Counted from the stretch's first letter, positions 39,364-49,408 are shown. The stretch is 64,000 bases of DNA from Sphingobium nicotianae (GCF_018603885.1 NZ_JAHGAW010000009.1:1-64000), one strand, 5' to 3'. The notes: generated by a model from the sequence alone, not told the origin. Made by a program: numbers and translations.

Positions 39364-39535
39364 CGTGTCGAGCGAAGTCGAGACACGTTGGCGCCGCGCT
39401 GAGCGGGTCGACGCGACCCGCGACACGGCAGGAAAGTATACTAGGTCAGCCTGGCGCAACCAGTGCTCCTGCGAAAGCAGGAGCCTAGGGCGCAGGAGAC
39501 CGGCTTATCCGCCCTGGGCTCCTGCCTTCGCAGGA
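39364..39535. repeat. Cluster of sphingomonad intergenic palindromes
   Basis: Three elements in a row: an imperfect dyad CGTGTCGAGCGAAG/TCGAGACACG (39364-39387), a perfect hairpin GCTCCTGC-GAAA-GCAGGAGC (39465-39484) and TCCTGC-CTTC-GCAGGA (39520-39535). The last two are inverted neighbours, a REP-pair arrangement. They sit between convergent genes and may serve as a bidirectional terminator. Confidence 0.75.
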
Positions 39536-39585
39536 ACACTGGCAGGGAGCGGGGGGCGAGCCTGATGAAGCCCGCCCCTGCAATC

Positions 39586-41880
39586 TTAGCGGAAGCGGCC
39601 GCTGACAGAGACGCCGAACACGCGCGGCTCGTTATAGACGCCGGCCATATAGTTCTCGATCACGCCGATCAGGTTGCGTTCGTCGGTGATGTTGCGCACG
39701 AAACCGGCGATCTCGTAATTGTCCGTCGCGTAACCCACCTTCAGACCGCCCTCGAAATTGCCGTCCGAGGTGAACTCGGGCGTCTTGTAGAGCACGAAAC
39801 TGGTATAGCCCTGCATGTTCCAGTCGGTCGATACGAAGGCACGGCCGGGGCCGAGCGGCAGATCGTAGCGGGCGCTCAGGTTCAGGTTGTAGCGCGGCGC
39901 ATTCGGCAGCGGATTGCCGTCGATCTGCGCGAAGGTGTTGGCGCCGATCTTGATCGTGGGATCCTGCACCGTGCAGACCACCACGCCGCTGAGCGCGCAG
40001 ACCTGCGCATAGACGCGCTTGTCGTCGATCTCGGTATGCAGCAGGCTGAGGCCGGCATTCAGGCGCAGGCCCTGCACCGGCCGGACGTCCAGCTGCGCTT
40101 CCAGGCCGTAGCCCTTGGCCTTGTCGGCATTGAACAGCACGCCATTGCCGTTGCTGTCATTGCCGTTGAGCTGGATGTTCTTCACCTCATAATAGAAGCC
40201 CGACAGATCGAAATGCACCGCATTGTCGAGGAAGGCGGTCTTGACGCCCACTTCATAGGAGGTGTTGGTCTCCGAGGTCGCGGTGGTGAAGTCGGCATTG
40301 AACACGGCCGAGCGGCCCTGGATGGTCGGGCCGCGGAAGCCGCGGGCAACGCGGGCATAGACGTTCACGTCCGGCGTGATCTTGTAGAGCAGGCTGACGT
40401 CCCAGCTCGGCTCGCTGTCGTACAGGCGCACATAGGTGCGGCCGGCATAGGTCGAGACGCCGGCGGCGTTGGCGGCCGGACGGAGCAGATAAGTCTTCTT
40501 GAGATCGCCGGATTCGCGGATGCCGGCGGTCAGCGTCAGCTTGTCGGTGAAATCGTAGCTCGCCTGACCGAAGATGCCCCAGGCGGTATTGACGTTGCGC
40601 AGCAGAACATTGTTGTTCGGATTGTTGGCGGCGCCGGTGAGGAAATAGGCGCGCTGATCGAACTCGGTCATGTCGCGCGCGTCGAAGAAGATGCCGCCGA
40701 CCTGCCATTTGAACTGCGCGGTGTCGCTGCTGGCGAGGCGCAGTTCCTGCGTCCACTGGCGCAGCTTGCGCAAGCGGCCCTGCGACTGGCCGAAGCCGAC
40801 GCCGCCGAAATTGGCGGCGGCGCCGCCGTCCGTATCGCCGCGGCTATAGCCGTGCGAGCCCTCGACGGCGGTGATCGAGGTGAGCGTCACACCGCCGAAG
40901 TCGTAGGCGACGTTCAGCGAGTGGCCGAAGGTCTGATAGGCCTGCGGATTGTTGTTGCCCTCGTCGAGCGCCACCTTGGTGATGTCGAAATTGGCCGGTA
41001 CGGCATTGCTGCCCTTGGTGATCGAGCCGCGATAGAAGAGCGTCGACGTGCCCTCATAGTCGCGGAAATGGCTCGACCAGCGCACCGAAAGTGCGTCGGT
41101 CGGCTCGAAGAGCACCTGCGCGCGCACGTCACGCTCGTCGAAGCGGCCCATCGCGTTCTTCTGCGGCGTCCGGGTGCCGTCGGCGCTGGTGCCGGCGAAG
41201 GTGTTGTCGATGAAATTGTCGCGATGCTGGTAGAGCGCCGAGAAGCGGACGCTGATCCGGCCGTCGTCCGTCACCGGCCCGCCGATGCCGGCATCGACGT
41301 TGATGCTGTTGTGAGTGCCCCACGAGGCACTGATCTGGCCTTGCGCCGTCTTGGTCGGCTGGGCGGTGTCGAACTTGACGATGCCGGCTGTGGTGTTGCG
41401 GCCGAACAGCGAGCCCTGCGGGCCGCGCAGCACTTCCACCTGGGCGATGTCGAACGCGGGATTGGACTTGAGCACGACATGCTCGAGCACGACGTCGTCA
41501 TGGATGATCGACACGGGCTGCGAGGCGCCGAGATAGAAGTCGATATTGCCGAGGCCGCGAATGTAGAAGCGCGGGAAGATGCGGCCGGTGGTCGACTCCA
41601 CATAGAGACTCGGCACCTTGCCCGAGAGCGAGAGGAGCGTATCCGCGCCTGCCGCCTGATAGTCGCGCAGGCCGTTGCCGTCGATGACGCCGACCGAGAT
41701 CGGCACGTCGCGCACATTCTCAGAGCGGCGCTGGGCGGTCACGACGATGTCGGCTCCGCCAGCATCGGCTTCGTCCGCCGCGTCGGGCGTGGCGGTCTGC
41801 GCAAAGGCGATCTGAGCCTGGCTGAACGCACACAGGCTTACGGCAGCCAGCATGGCTGCGCGAGCTATCATCTTCATCAA
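39586..41880 (-). CDS. TonB-dependent outer-membrane receptor (second)
   Basis: A 764-residue receptor with signal peptide MMKMIARAAMLAAVSLCAF...AFAQ. The TonB-box region is GGADIVVTAQRRSENVRDVPISVGV. The plug carries PRFYIRGLGNIDFYLGASQPVSIIHDDVVLE and QVEVLRGPQGSLFGRNTTAGIVKFDT. The C-terminal strand is FGVSVSGRFR. Placement between the lig/glycan region and a GNAT gene does not identify a ligand; aromatic dimers and siderophores are both possible. An ATG at codon 2 or 4 could also start it. Confidence 0.92.
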   Translation of the reverse strand: MMKMIARAAMLAAVSLCAFSQAQIAFAQTATPDAADEADAGGADIVVTAQRRSENVRDVPISVGVIDGNGLRDYQAAGADTLLSLSGKVPSLYVESTTGRIFPRFYIRGLGNIDFYLGASQPVSIIHDDVVLEHVVLKSNPAFDIAQVEVLRGPQGSLFGRNTTAGIVKFDTAQPTKTAQGQISASWGTHNSINVDAGIGGPVTDDGRISVRFSALYQHRDNFIDNTFAGTSADGTRTPQKNAMGRFDERDVRAQVLFEPTDALSVRWSSHFRDYEGTSTLFYRGSITKGSNAVPANFDITKVALDEGNNNPQAYQTFGHSLNVAYDFGGVTLTSITAVEGSHGYSRGDTDGGAAANFGGVGFGQSQGRLRKLRQWTQELRLASSDTAQFKWQVGGIFFDARDMTEFDQRAYFLTGAANNPNNNVLLRNVNTAWGIFGQASYDFTDKLTLTAGIRESGDLKKTYLLRPAANAAGVSTYAGRTYVRLYDSEPSWDVSLLYKITPDVNVYARVARGFRGPTIQGRSAVFNADFTTATSETNTSYEVGVKTAFLDNAVHFDLSGFYYEVKNIQLNGNDSNGNGVLFNADKAKGYGLEAQLDVRPVQGLRLNAGLSLLHTEIDDKRVYAQVCALSGVVVCTVQDPTIKIGANTFAQIDGNPLPNAPRYNLNLSARYDLPLGPGRAFVSTDWNMQGYTSFVLYKTPEFTSDGNFEGGLKVGYATDNYEIAGFVRNITDERNLIGVIENYMAGVYNEPRVFGVSVSGRFR

Positions 41881-42193
41881 TGTTCCCCTGGGAGGTCTTG
41901 GTTATTAGCGAGGCCCGACATGAGTCTGCACTGTTTGTGCGCCGCCGCTACGCCCGCAATGTGACAGGTTGGCGTCCGTTGCAATGGACGGAAGCGGATC
42001 GCGCCGGGACTGTCGCGCGAAGGACACAATCTTGACAAAGGCGCTTGCCCATGAGCAGAAGCGCCGCATGATCGAGCGCGTTCTCACGTCCAGCTTTTAT
42101 TGGGTCCGTCTGACATAGACGCGGCTCGTTCGATCATATGAACCGATGCCGCCGCTGAGCGGGATCGGAACAGACCAACCAGTGGCGGCCAAG
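41881..42193. other. Divergent gap between TonB receptor and GNAT gene (313 bp)
   Basis: No gene recognised. It must contain the receptor promoter and that of the acetyltransferase. No Fur-like 19-bp dyad could be read with confidence. Confidence 0.4.
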
Positions 42194-42685
42194 ATGGAGG
42201 CCACTGTGACACTTTCCGAAGAGACGATCGAAGCGCAAGGCCGGGTGCGGCCGATGGCGCGTCATGACGTGCCGGTCGTATCCGGCATGATCGCCCGGCT
42301 CGCCCGCCATCATGGCGACGAACCGCTGATCGACGCCGCCCGGCTCCAGGCCGATCTGTTCGGGCCGGTGCCCTGGCTGCATGGGCTGGTCGTCGAGCGC
42401 TTCGGTTATGTGGTGGGCTATGCGCTGCTGACGCCGCTCTATCGCGCGCAGCTCACCCAGCGCGGGCTCGACCTGCACCATCTCTTTGTGATCGAGAGCT
42501 CGCGGGGAATCGGGCTCGGCAAGCTGCTGGTCGATGCGGCGCTGACCTTCGCGCGGGCGGAGGGGTGCAGCTATCTGGCGGTGGGGACGCACGCGGACAA
42601 TCACCGCGCGCAGGATTTCTACCGCACCCTTGGCTTCGAGGCGCGTGCCGCATCGGGCGAGCGCTTCGCGCTGGCGCTTCAGTAA
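42194..42685 (+). CDS. GNAT-family N-acetyltransferase
   Basis: A 163-residue GNAT protein with VVGYALLTPLYRA and the acetyl-CoA loop ESSRGIGLGKLLVDAAL, followed by the C-terminal NHRAQDFYRTLGFEA. The ATG at 42194 is chosen because the fold starts at VRPMARHDV. The substrate is unknown (polyamine, amino acid or protein N-terminus). Confidence 0.82.
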   Translation: MEATVTLSEETIEAQGRVRPMARHDVPVVSGMIARLARHHGDEPLIDAARLQADLFGPVPWLHGLVVERFGYVVGYALLTPLYRAQLTQRGLDLHHLFVIESSRGIGLGKLLVDAALTFARAEGCSYLAVGTHADNHRAQDFYRTLGFEARAASGERFALALQ

Positions 42686-42690
42686 AGGGG

Positions 42691-44058
42691 CTAGAAAGCG
42701 CGGGTGATGCCGACGTCGACGGCGATGCGATGATAGTCGTAGATGCCGACCGACGAGATGTTGCGCTCATAGGCGATGCGGACGACCGGCGAGAAGCCGG
42801 CGACCTCGATCTGACGGAAGGTCGCGCCGACCCCGCCGCGCAGATACCATTCCTTGCGGCGGTCGGTGAACGGGAAAAGCACGGCATCGGATTCGAGCCG
42901 GCGTGCCGTCACGCTGGCGAACAGGGTCGTCTTGCCAAGATCGCGCCAGCCGAGCAGGGAGACGCCGCCGGAGATCGTCGCATAGCCGGGGTCGCGCGCC
43001 GTCTGGCGCAGGCCGCTCAGCACCACGCTGACGCCGGTCCGCGCCGTCAGCGCGCGCTCGATGCCGGCGCTGAGGCTGAACAGATCGCCGTCCTGAGCGC
43101 TGTTCCTGAGGTAGTGGGTGCGGCCATAGGAGAAGCCGATGTCGCTCTGCGCGCGGGCGCCGAGGCGGTGCGTCCAGCGCAGGTCGGCGCTTGCCGTGCG
43201 GGCATAGACATCGCCGCCATAATAACGCTGGGTCGCGCCGAACGAGGGCATGATCCGGTCGCCGCTGCCAGTCTGCCATTCCAGGCCGAGCTGGGCGCTG
43301 CCCGAGACGTCGTTGAACTGACTACGCTTGTAGAGCGTGCCGTCGCCCGAGAGGCGCGGCACGAGCATGAGCGACGGGGTGAGGGGAAGGCGGGCATAGA
43401 CCTGTCCGCTGACATGGGCGCCGAGGCCGGACTGCTCGCGCGCATCGTCGGAGAGGTTGAGCGGTGCGATGACGGTGTCCAGCACCTTGGCATCGGTCGC
43501 CCGGTTGATGTTGCTGTCCGGCGCCAGCGCGAACTCGAAATTGCCGCCGAACTTGCGGTTGGAGCGCAGCGCCGAGGCGAAGCGGTCGACCACCTGCGCG
43601 ACCTGGGGCGGCAGGCCGGTCGCCTGGGCGGCGCGCAGCTGTTGGCGGGCGCGGCCCTCGTCGCCCATCGCGGCGAGCACACGGGCAAGCTCCAGGCGTA
43701 CGCGCGCGGCATTGGGCTGCTCGTCGATGATCGCGCGGAAGGCGAGGGCGGCGTCGGCGAAGCGCTTCTCGTCGGCGAGCATCATGCCGAGCCGGAAGCG
43801 CGCCTCGGAGCGGACCTGGAGATCGGGATCGCGGGCCAGCGCCTTGTAGATCGCCTCGGCATCGGCAAGGCGTCCGCCGGCGCGTGCCTGATCCGCCAGG
43901 TCGAAGAGCTGGCTCGCGGAAAGGCCAGTGATGGCGCTGCCATCGGCCGACAGGCCGGGACCGGCCTGCCGCGCAGGCGCCGGCTGCTGTGCGGCGGCCA
44001 TGACCGGCATGGCCAATCCCACGAGCAGCCCGAATCCGGTGGCCCGGCGGCTTGTCAT
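42691..44058 (-). CDS. Surface lipoprotein assembly modifier (Slam-type outer-membrane exporter)
   Basis: A 455-residue protein with signal peptide MTSRRATGFGLLVGLAMPVMAAAQ. A TPR-like N-terminal domain follows (LADQARAGGRLADAEAIYKALARDPD, RFADAALAFRAIIDEQPN). The C-terminal barrel (DUF560) has NFEFALAPDSNINRATD as its conserved entry and ends in AVDVGITRAF. Slam proteins move lipoproteins of the TbpB/HpuA/fHbp type to the cell surface. The gene lies 32 bp downstream of a TbpB-like lipoprotein, its likely client. Confidence 0.82.
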   Translation of the reverse strand: MTSRRATGFGLLVGLAMPVMAAAQQPAPARQAGPGLSADGSAITGLSASQLFDLADQARAGGRLADAEAIYKALARDPDLQVRSEARFRLGMMLADEKRFADAALAFRAIIDEQPNAARVRLELARVLAAMGDEGRARQQLRAAQATGLPPQVAQVVDRFASALRSNRKFGGNFEFALAPDSNINRATDAKVLDTVIAPLNLSDDAREQSGLGAHVSGQVYARLPLTPSLMLVPRLSGDGTLYKRSQFNDVSGSAQLGLEWQTGSGDRIMPSFGATQRYYGGDVYARTASADLRWTHRLGARAQSDIGFSYGRTHYLRNSAQDGDLFSLSAGIERALTARTGVSVVLSGLRQTARDPGYATISGGVSLLGWRDLGKTTLFASVTARRLESDAVLFPFTDRRKEWYLRGGVGATFRQIEVAGFSPVVRIAYERNISSVGIYDYHRIAVDVGITRAF

Positions 44059-44090
44059 GCGGTCCTCCTACCCGAAAGCCGGGGCGCGGT

Positions 44091-46067
44091 TCAATTGCCG
44101 GTGCGGGTTCCCACGATGACGCCGTTCAGAAGTGCGGCATTTGCGCTCGGCGTCTGGCCATTGTCGGTATTCTCGGTCTGCATGCCGAAGGTGCCACCGA
44201 CTTCGGTTGCCTTGGGCCCGTAGAGCGCGCCTTCGAAGAAGCCGAGATATTTGCCGCCGCCCACGATGTCCGCTGACAGGCCGGCATCGATGTCGATGGC
44301 GCCGCGATCGAAGGCGAATGTGCCGAAATCGCGGGTCGCGCCGTTGGCCAGGCTGGTGCCGATCGGGTTGAGCGAGCCGGTGAAGGTGCCGGCGCCGAAA
44401 TCCATGGCGAAGCTGCTGGTGCCGCTCAGCGAATAGGTCTGGCCGCCGTTCATCAGCGCCGCGGTGCCGCGGATGATGCCGCTGAACGTGCCGGTGCCGG
44501 TCGGGATCTGGAAGCCGTTGGTGCGCAGGCCATAGGCGAACCAGCGATCGATGCGGTCGGCGCCTGCCGACTGCGCGCGCTCCCAGTGGCCGAAGCTCGC
44601 ATAAGTGAGCGTGATCGTGGGATTACCGGCGCCCGGCTTGTTGAGCGAGAGCTTGTAGGTGATGCCGTCGGTGCCGGTCATCTTGTACACGGTCAGCGCG
44701 CTGTTCGATTCCGACACAACCTTGTCGGTCGGCGCAAAGCTGGTGCTGATGCTGCGAGCGCTGTCAGCATAGAGATAGGTATCGGTCGCCTTGGTATAGC
44801 CGAGTTTCGCGTCGGAGCGGAGCGAGACGGGATTGGCCGCCATGCCGCCGCCATTGTCGGTGTAGCTGAGCTGGCTGAAGCGATGGTCGAAGGTAACGTC
44901 ATAGTCGAGCTGGGTGAGCGCCATGTTGGTGCCCTCGAGGGTCGCGTCCTGCCGGCCGAGCATATAGCCGGCCGCGACCTCGCCATCCGCGCTCCTGAGC
45001 GACCAGGCAGCGCCCACTTCCTCGGCGGCGGGGCCATAGAAGCGGCCTGACCAGCTGCCGGTGAAGCGCTTGCCGTCGTCCATCGAGAAATTGCCGGAGA
45101 AATTGTTGACGCCGCTGCTCATCGCAGCCTCGCCGAAGAAGATGCCGATCGACTTGATGAGGCCGGTGTCGACATCGATACTGGTCAGCACGCCGCTGCT
45201 GGTCAGCGAGCCGTTGAGGAAGTCTGCCTGGAGCTGGCCGCTGCCGGCCATGGCGAATGGCGCTTCCATGGCGCGCGCGCCGACCAGGCTGACGGCATAG
45301 AGGCCGGTGCCGCTGCGGGGCACGAGCGAATCCGTGGTCTCGGCGCCATAGGTGAAGGGATCATAGGTGAAATCGAGCACGCCGCTGGCGAGCGTCGCGC
45401 GTTCCCAGGCGCCACCGCCGACATATTTGTAGGTCAGCGCACCGGTGGTGCCCGGCTTGGTCAGGGTCAGCGACTCGCTGGTCGCGCCGATCTTCTGGAA
45501 TTCGATCAGGTCCGCGGAGCCCGAGACGACCAGATTGGCCGGCGCGAAGGTCCCGGTGCGGCCGGCGGTGGTGATCGTGTAGCTCTGGCTGTTTGCGTCA
45601 TAGGCGATCGTCAGCGCGCCCAATGCCGATTGCCCGTTTTCGACCGGCCGCTCGTCCGCATAGAAACGGCCGGATGCGTTCGCCGCATTGTTGTCGAACG
45701 TCTCGCTCTTCAGAATGCCCATGAGGCTGGCGTTCGGGCCAGGCGTGCCAGGCACCGAGGGAGTCGGTGTAGGCGTGGGCGTGGGCGTGGGCGTTGGAGT
45801 GGGTGTCGGAGTAGGCGTGGGCGTGGGTGTCGGGGTGGGCGTCGGTGTCGGAGTAGGCGTGGGAGTCGGCGTAGGCGTGGGCGTCGGTGTCGGAGTAGGC
45901 GCTGGAGTTGGCGTCGACGTAGGCGTAGGCGTAGGCGTGGGTGTCGGTGTCGGCGAGGGCGTTCCCGCCGGCGTGGGGGTCGAGCCCACGCCACCGCCAC
46001 CGCCGCCGCAGGCGGAGGTGAGCAGGGAAACGACAATCGGCAATGCCCATTTGCTGATACGGGACAT
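44091..46067 (-). CDS. TbpB-like surface lipoprotein with Pro-Thr stalk
   Basis: A 658-residue lipoprotein from ATG 46067: signal [23 protein letters not shown] with lipobox LTSAC. It is followed by a glycine run and a long Pro-Thr stalk (about 70 residues). The rest holds two transferrin-binding-protein-like barrels, each ending in the family motif: [20 protein letters not shown] and [20 protein letters not shown]. Such proteins in Neisseria capture host iron or heme proteins; here, in a likely free-living organism, the ligand is unknown. It lies in an operon with its presumed exporter. Confidence 0.78.
   Translation of the reverse strand: MSRISKWALPIVVSLLTSACGGGGGGVGSTPTPAGTPSPTPTPTPTPTPTSTPTPAPTPTPTPTPTPTPTPTPTPTPTPTPTPTPTPTPTPTPTPTPTPTPTPSVPGTPGPNASLMGILKSETFDNNAANASGRFYADERPVENGQSALGALTIAYDANSQSYTITTAGRTGTFAPANLVVSGSADLIEFQKIGATSESLTLTKPGTTGALTYKYVGGGAWERATLASGVLDFTYDPFTYGAETTDSLVPRSGTGLYAVSLVGARAMEAPFAMAGSGQLQADFLNGSLTSSGVLTSIDVDTGLIKSIGIFFGEAAMSSGVNNFSGNFSMDDGKRFTGSWSGRFYGPAAEEVGAAWSLRSADGEVAAGYMLGRQDATLEGTNMALTQLDYDVTFDHRFSQLSYTDNGGGMAANPVSLRSDAKLGYTKATDTYLYADSARSISTSFAPTDKVVSESNSALTVYKMTGTDGITYKLSLNKPGAGNPTITLTYASFGHWERAQSAGADRIDRWFAYGLRTNGFQIPTGTGTFSGIIRGTAALMNGGQTYSLSGTSSFAMDFGAGTFTGSLNPIGTSLANGATRDFGTFAFDRGAIDIDAGLSADIVGGGKYLGFFEGALYGPKATEVGGTFGMQTENTDNGQTPSANAALLNGVIVGTRTGN
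45761..45978. repeat. Degenerate 6-bp repeat encoding Pro-Thr linker
   Basis: On the plus strand the unit reads GGNGTN, giving (Pro-Thr)n on the minus strand with occasional Ala or Ser. The third codon positions vary, so it is not a perfect microsatellite. Gain or loss of 6-bp units would change stalk length without breaking the frame. Confidence 0.85.
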
Positions 46068-46305
46068 GGTCGGGGACTCCGGAATGGCTGGTGCACGCTC
46101 CCGTGCGATCGCCCCGGACTCTGGCCCGAACATGGTTTACAAAAAGTTATCGGCAGTGATTTCCGGCGCTTTCAAAGGCAGGATCGCGACGAGCCGTTGC
46201 GATCGGCCCGGTGAGCCGCTTGCGAACCGTGCCAAATCGACGCAGTCTCGCGTTAACCCTTTTTTAACCTTCTCAAGATGTTAACAAGCCGGTAACTCTT
46301 CGCCC

Positions 46306-46500
46306 ATGAAACGGGCACTGGTCTTGACGAACGACGGAGCGCGGCACCCCTTCCGGGCCCGCCTGCCGCGACACGTCTTTGCGATGATGCCTCAGGATGC
46401 CCGACCCGCGCGCCAGCCGCGCTCGGACGATCAGGATTGGAAGCTCTTCCTGCTCAGTTTCGCCGCCTTCTTCACGGTGGCTTATACGTTCATCGCCTGA
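46306..46500 (+). CDS. Small single-span membrane protein
   Basis: A 64-residue protein with a basic N-terminus (MKRALVLTNDGARHPFRARL), a polar middle and one C-terminal membrane segment, DWKLFLLSFAAFFTVAYTFIA. No family is recognised. Small tail-anchored proteins of this kind occur in sphingomonads. The open frame sits between divergent neighbours with no overlap, which supports a real gene. Confidence 0.5.
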   Translation: MKRALVLTNDGARHPFRARLPRHVFAMMPQDARPARQPRSDDQDWKLFLLSFAAFFTVAYTFIA

Positions 46501-46606
46501 GCGGCGGTCGTTCCGCATCTGGCTCGGAGGGCAACAGGAGCCGTCCTGTTGCGGTCATCGGGCGCGCGCCTCGCACCGCTTTCGTCAGAGCGCGACTTGA
46601 AGACGC

Positions 46607-47962
46607 CTAACCCTGTTCGTGCTGGGCCTTCGCCGCCTGTTCCTTGTCGCAGGCGCGCTGGAGCTTCATCGCCAGCAGCGCGGACACGAAGCACATGCCG
46701 CAGACGACGAGCAGCGCATGCCGGCTGTTGAGGCCCGCCCCGGTCGCCCCCATGATGACGAGCGCGCCCACCACCATCGCGCCCGAATTGACGACGTTGT
46801 TGGCCGCCACCGTGCGCGCGGTCTCGTCCTTGCGCACTGTCGTGGTGAGGAAGGCATAGAGCGGCACGACGAACATGCCGCCGAATACCGCGATGCCGAA
46901 CAGAGCGAGCAGGATGCGCCAGCTGTGCGGTGCGGCGACGAAATCCGCCACCGTGTAAAGCGTCCCCTCCGGCGCCGTCACCCATCCGGTGGCGGCAAAC
47001 TGGAAGAACCAGACGAATGCGGCCATCATGATGATCGAGATCGGCGCGTAACGGGCCGAGACATGGCCCTGTAGCAGGCGGTTGATCGCCACCGATCCAA
47101 CCGCGACGCCGACCGAGAAGATGGCGAGGAACATGCTGGCCACTTCCTGATTGGCCGTGAAATCATTTTTCACCATCGGCGGAAAGATGATGATGAGCAC
47201 CGTCGCGATCATCCAGAAGAAGCTGATCGACATGATCGCCAGGAACAGCCGGCGGATGTGCATCGTGCCGTTGATGAGGCGCCAGGAGGCGCGGAACGGA
47301 TTGAAATCGAGCTCGATCGGCGGGCCGAGACGCGGCGCGGGCGGGATCATGCGTCCCGAGAAATAGCCGATTACCGCGATAACCAGCACCACAACGGCCA
47401 CCGCCGTCGAGTTGATCCAGCCCGCGACGATCGTACCGGCCAGGATCGCGATATAGGTGCCCGCCTCGACGAGGCCGGTGCCGCCAAGGACATGATCTTC
47501 CTCGAGATGCTGCGGCAGGATCGCATATTTGATCGGCCCGAAGAACGTCGAGTGGACGCCCATCGCGGTGACCGCGACGAGCATCAGGCCGACGCCGACC
47601 AGCGGATAGTGCGTCGAGATGAGCAGGCCGGCGGCGCCGAAGATCATGATGATGATCTCGGCGAACTTCACCGTGCGGATGATCTTCGCCTTGTCCATGT
47701 GATCGGCGAGCTGGCCGGAGAGCGCGGAGAGCAGGAAGAAGGGCAGAATGAAAAGACCGGTGGAGATCGCGTTGAAATTCGACTCCTGTCGTGGATCCTG
47801 AAAGACCGTGTAGGTCGCAAAGAGGATCATCGCGGTCTTGAACAGGTTGTCGTTGAAAGCCCCAAGAAACTGCGTGACGAAGAGGGGTAGGAACTTCCGG
47901 TGCGCGAGCAAGCGCAGGGATGCCTGCATGGGTGCGAGAACTCTTGTGGCCCGGCGAGACAT
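46607..47962 (-). CDS. MFS transporter, LplT-like (lysophospholipid type)
   Basis: A 451-residue polytopic protein. The N-terminus LAHRKFLPLFVTQFLGAFNDNLFKTAMIL is characteristic of the LplT/Aas MFS branch, which flips lysophospholipids across the inner membrane. Further landmarks are GQLADHMDKAKII and STFFGPIKYAILPQHL. No fused acyltransferase domain is present. It is divergent from pgsA, giving a phospholipid context. The ATG at 47929 is an alternative start. Confidence 0.78.
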   Translation of the reverse strand: MSRRATRVLAPMQASLRLLAHRKFLPLFVTQFLGAFNDNLFKTAMILFATYTVFQDPRQESNFNAISTGLFILPFFLLSALSGQLADHMDKAKIIRTVKFAEIIIMIFGAAGLLISTHYPLVGVGLMLVAVTAMGVHSTFFGPIKYAILPQHLEEDHVLGGTGLVEAGTYIAILAGTIVAGWINSTAVAVVVLVIAVIGYFSGRMIPPAPRLGPPIELDFNPFRASWRLINGTMHIRRLFLAIMSISFFWMIATVLIIIFPPMVKNDFTANQEVASMFLAIFSVGVAVGSVAINRLLQGHVSARYAPISIIMMAAFVWFFQFAATGWVTAPEGTLYTVADFVAAPHSWRILLALFGIAVFGGMFVVPLYAFLTTTVRKDETARTVAANNVVNSGAMVVGALVIMGATGAGLNSRHALLVVCGMCFVSALLAMKLQRACDKEQAAKAQHEQG

Positions 47963-48112
47963 GCGCCGACGCGGCGCTTTTAGACGCGAAATGAGTCAGT
48001 GGAAAGACGAACAATGTCGACCCCCAGGGTCCGCAGTCCGCAACCTGTCCCATAAGGGGCCGTGCTCCCCCTTGTCTGCCCGCGCGGGCTGTGGCAGGCC
48101 CGGAGCGTCGTG

Positions 48113-48679
48113 ATGATGCTCCTGCCCAACATCCTGACGCTGTCGCGCATCCTGGCGGTGCCGCTGCTCGTCGCCCTACTCTGGCCCGCCGAGACCGGGC
48201 ATGAGTGGCAGATCGGCTATCTTGCGGCCTTCGCGCTCTATTGCCTGATGGGCATCACCGATTATTTCGACGGCTATCTGGCGCGCGCCCAGGGCACGGT
48301 GTCGCGGCTCGGCGTGTTCCTCGATCCCATCGCAGACAAGATCATGATCGGCGCGGTCATCCTCATCCTGTGCGCCAACCGCAACATCCAGGGCGCGCAT
48401 ATCGTCGCGGCGTTGATCATCCTGCTGCGCGAGATCGCTGTCTCGGGACTGCGCGAGTTTCTCGCCGGCCTGCGTATTTCCATGCCGGTCTCGCAACTCG
48501 CCAAGTGGAAGACCGCGCTCCAGCTCGTCTCGCTGGGCGGGCTGATCCTGGCTGGTGGTCTACCGCGCTTCCATCTGCTCCAGCAGGCCAGCCTGATCGC
48601 GCTGTGGATCGCCGCTCTGCTGACCTTGCTCACGGGCTGGGATTATCTGCGTGTCGGCCTCAAGCATATGAAGGCCTGA
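48113..48679 (+). CDS. pgsA: CDP-diacylglycerol-glycerol-3-phosphate 3-phosphatidyltransferase
   Basis: A 188-residue inner-membrane enzyme of phosphatidylglycerol synthesis. The CDP-alcohol phosphotransferase signature is complete: DGYLARAQGTVSRLGVFLDP, followed by IADK, with its conserved Asp, Gly and Arg residues. Four to five further hydrophobic segments follow. The N-terminus LLPNILTLSRILAVPLL is typical. It leads a short operon with moaD and moaE. Confidence 0.92.
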   Translation: MMLLPNILTLSRILAVPLLVALLWPAETGHEWQIGYLAAFALYCLMGITDYFDGYLARAQGTVSRLGVFLDPIADKIMIGAVILILCANRNIQGAHIVAALIILLREIAVSGLREFLAGLRISMPVSQLAKWKTALQLVSLGGLILAGGLPRFHLLQQASLIALWIAALLTLLTGWDYLRVGLKHMKA

Positions 48680-48683
48680 TCGC

Positions 48684-48944
48684 TTGTCGGATCTGCGGCT
48701 CCTCTATTTTGCCTGGGTGCGCGAGCGGATCGGGGTGGACGACGAAGAGGTCCCCGCGCCCGATCCGGACATGACGATCGCGGCGCTGCTGGACCTGCTG
48801 GGCGAGCGCAGCGCGGGCCACGCATCGGCCTTCGGGGACCGCACCCGATTGCGCGCGGCGCTCGATCAGCAGTTCGTGCCGCTCGATACGCCGATCGGCA
48901 CGGCGAAGGAGTTGGCGATCTTTCCGCCGGTGACGGGCGGCTGA
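48684..48944 (+). CDS. moaD: Molybdopterin synthase sulfur-carrier subunit
   Basis: An 86-residue ubiquitin-like protein from a TTG 4 bp after pgsA. It begins DLRLLYFAWVRERIG and ends in the required Gly-Gly (FPPVTGG), which is thiocarboxylated to donate sulfur for molybdopterin. It is immediately followed by moaE, its heterotetramer partner. Confidence 0.92.
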   Translation: MSDLRLLYFAWVRERIGVDDEEVPAPDPDMTIAALLDLLGERSAGHASAFGDRTRLRAALDQQFVPLDTPIGTAKELAIFPPVTGG

Positions 48945-48945
48945 G

Positions 48946-49401
48946 ATGGCAGCGCGGATCAGCGTTCGGGTGGAGACCGAGGATTTCGATCCCGGCGACG
49001 AACTGGCCGTGCTTGAGGCGCTGCCCGGCGGGGCGGTGGCGAGCTTCACCGGGCTGGTGCGTGACGAGGGTGGCCTCAAGGCGCTGCATCTCGATCACTA
49101 TCCGGGCATGACGCAGCGGCAGATCGAGGAAATCGTGCGCCAAGCGGCGGCGCGATGGCCGCTGCTCGGCGTCACTGTCATCCATCGCCACGGCACGCTG
49201 CCGGTCGGCGCGCGGATCGTCTTCGTCGGCACGGCCTCATCGCACCGGGTGGCGGCGCTCGAAGCCTGCGCCTTCCTCATCGACTGGCTGAAAGTCTCGG
49301 CACCGTTCTGGAAGCAGGCAATCCGGCAAGATGGCGGGCGCGAATGGGTGGAGGCGATCGGCGCGGACGATGCCCGCGCCTCTGCCTGGGATATGCGCTA
49401 G
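48946..49401 (+). CDS. moaE: Molybdopterin synthase catalytic subunit
   Basis: A 151-residue MoaE that converts cyclic pyranopterin monophosphate to molybdopterin with MoaD. Landmarks are ASFTGLVRDEG, LDHYPGMTQRQIEEI, VIHRHGTLPVG and DWLKVSAPFWKQ with the catalytic lysine region. It starts 1 bp after the moaD stop. Confidence 0.92.
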   Translation: MAARISVRVETEDFDPGDELAVLEALPGGAVASFTGLVRDEGGLKALHLDHYPGMTQRQIEEIVRQAAARWPLLGVTVIHRHGTLPVGARIVFVGTASSHRVAALEACAFLIDWLKVSAPFWKQAIRQDGGREWVEAIGADDARASAWDMR

Positions 49402-49408
49402 CCGCAGG

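Noticed and set aside
39463..41964. An 833-codon plus-strand open frame antisense to the second TonB receptor
   Set aside because: Composition is Val/Ala/Glu/Arg-rich shadow translation; the receptor on the other strand has full family motifs.
45761..45978. CRISPR-like or minisatellite array
   Set aside because: The period is 6 bp with degenerate third positions and no spacers; it encodes a protein linker.
45688..46284. A plus-strand protein with (Gly-Val)n repeats
   Set aside because: This is the antisense reading of the Pro-Thr stalk of the lipoprotein on the minus strand.
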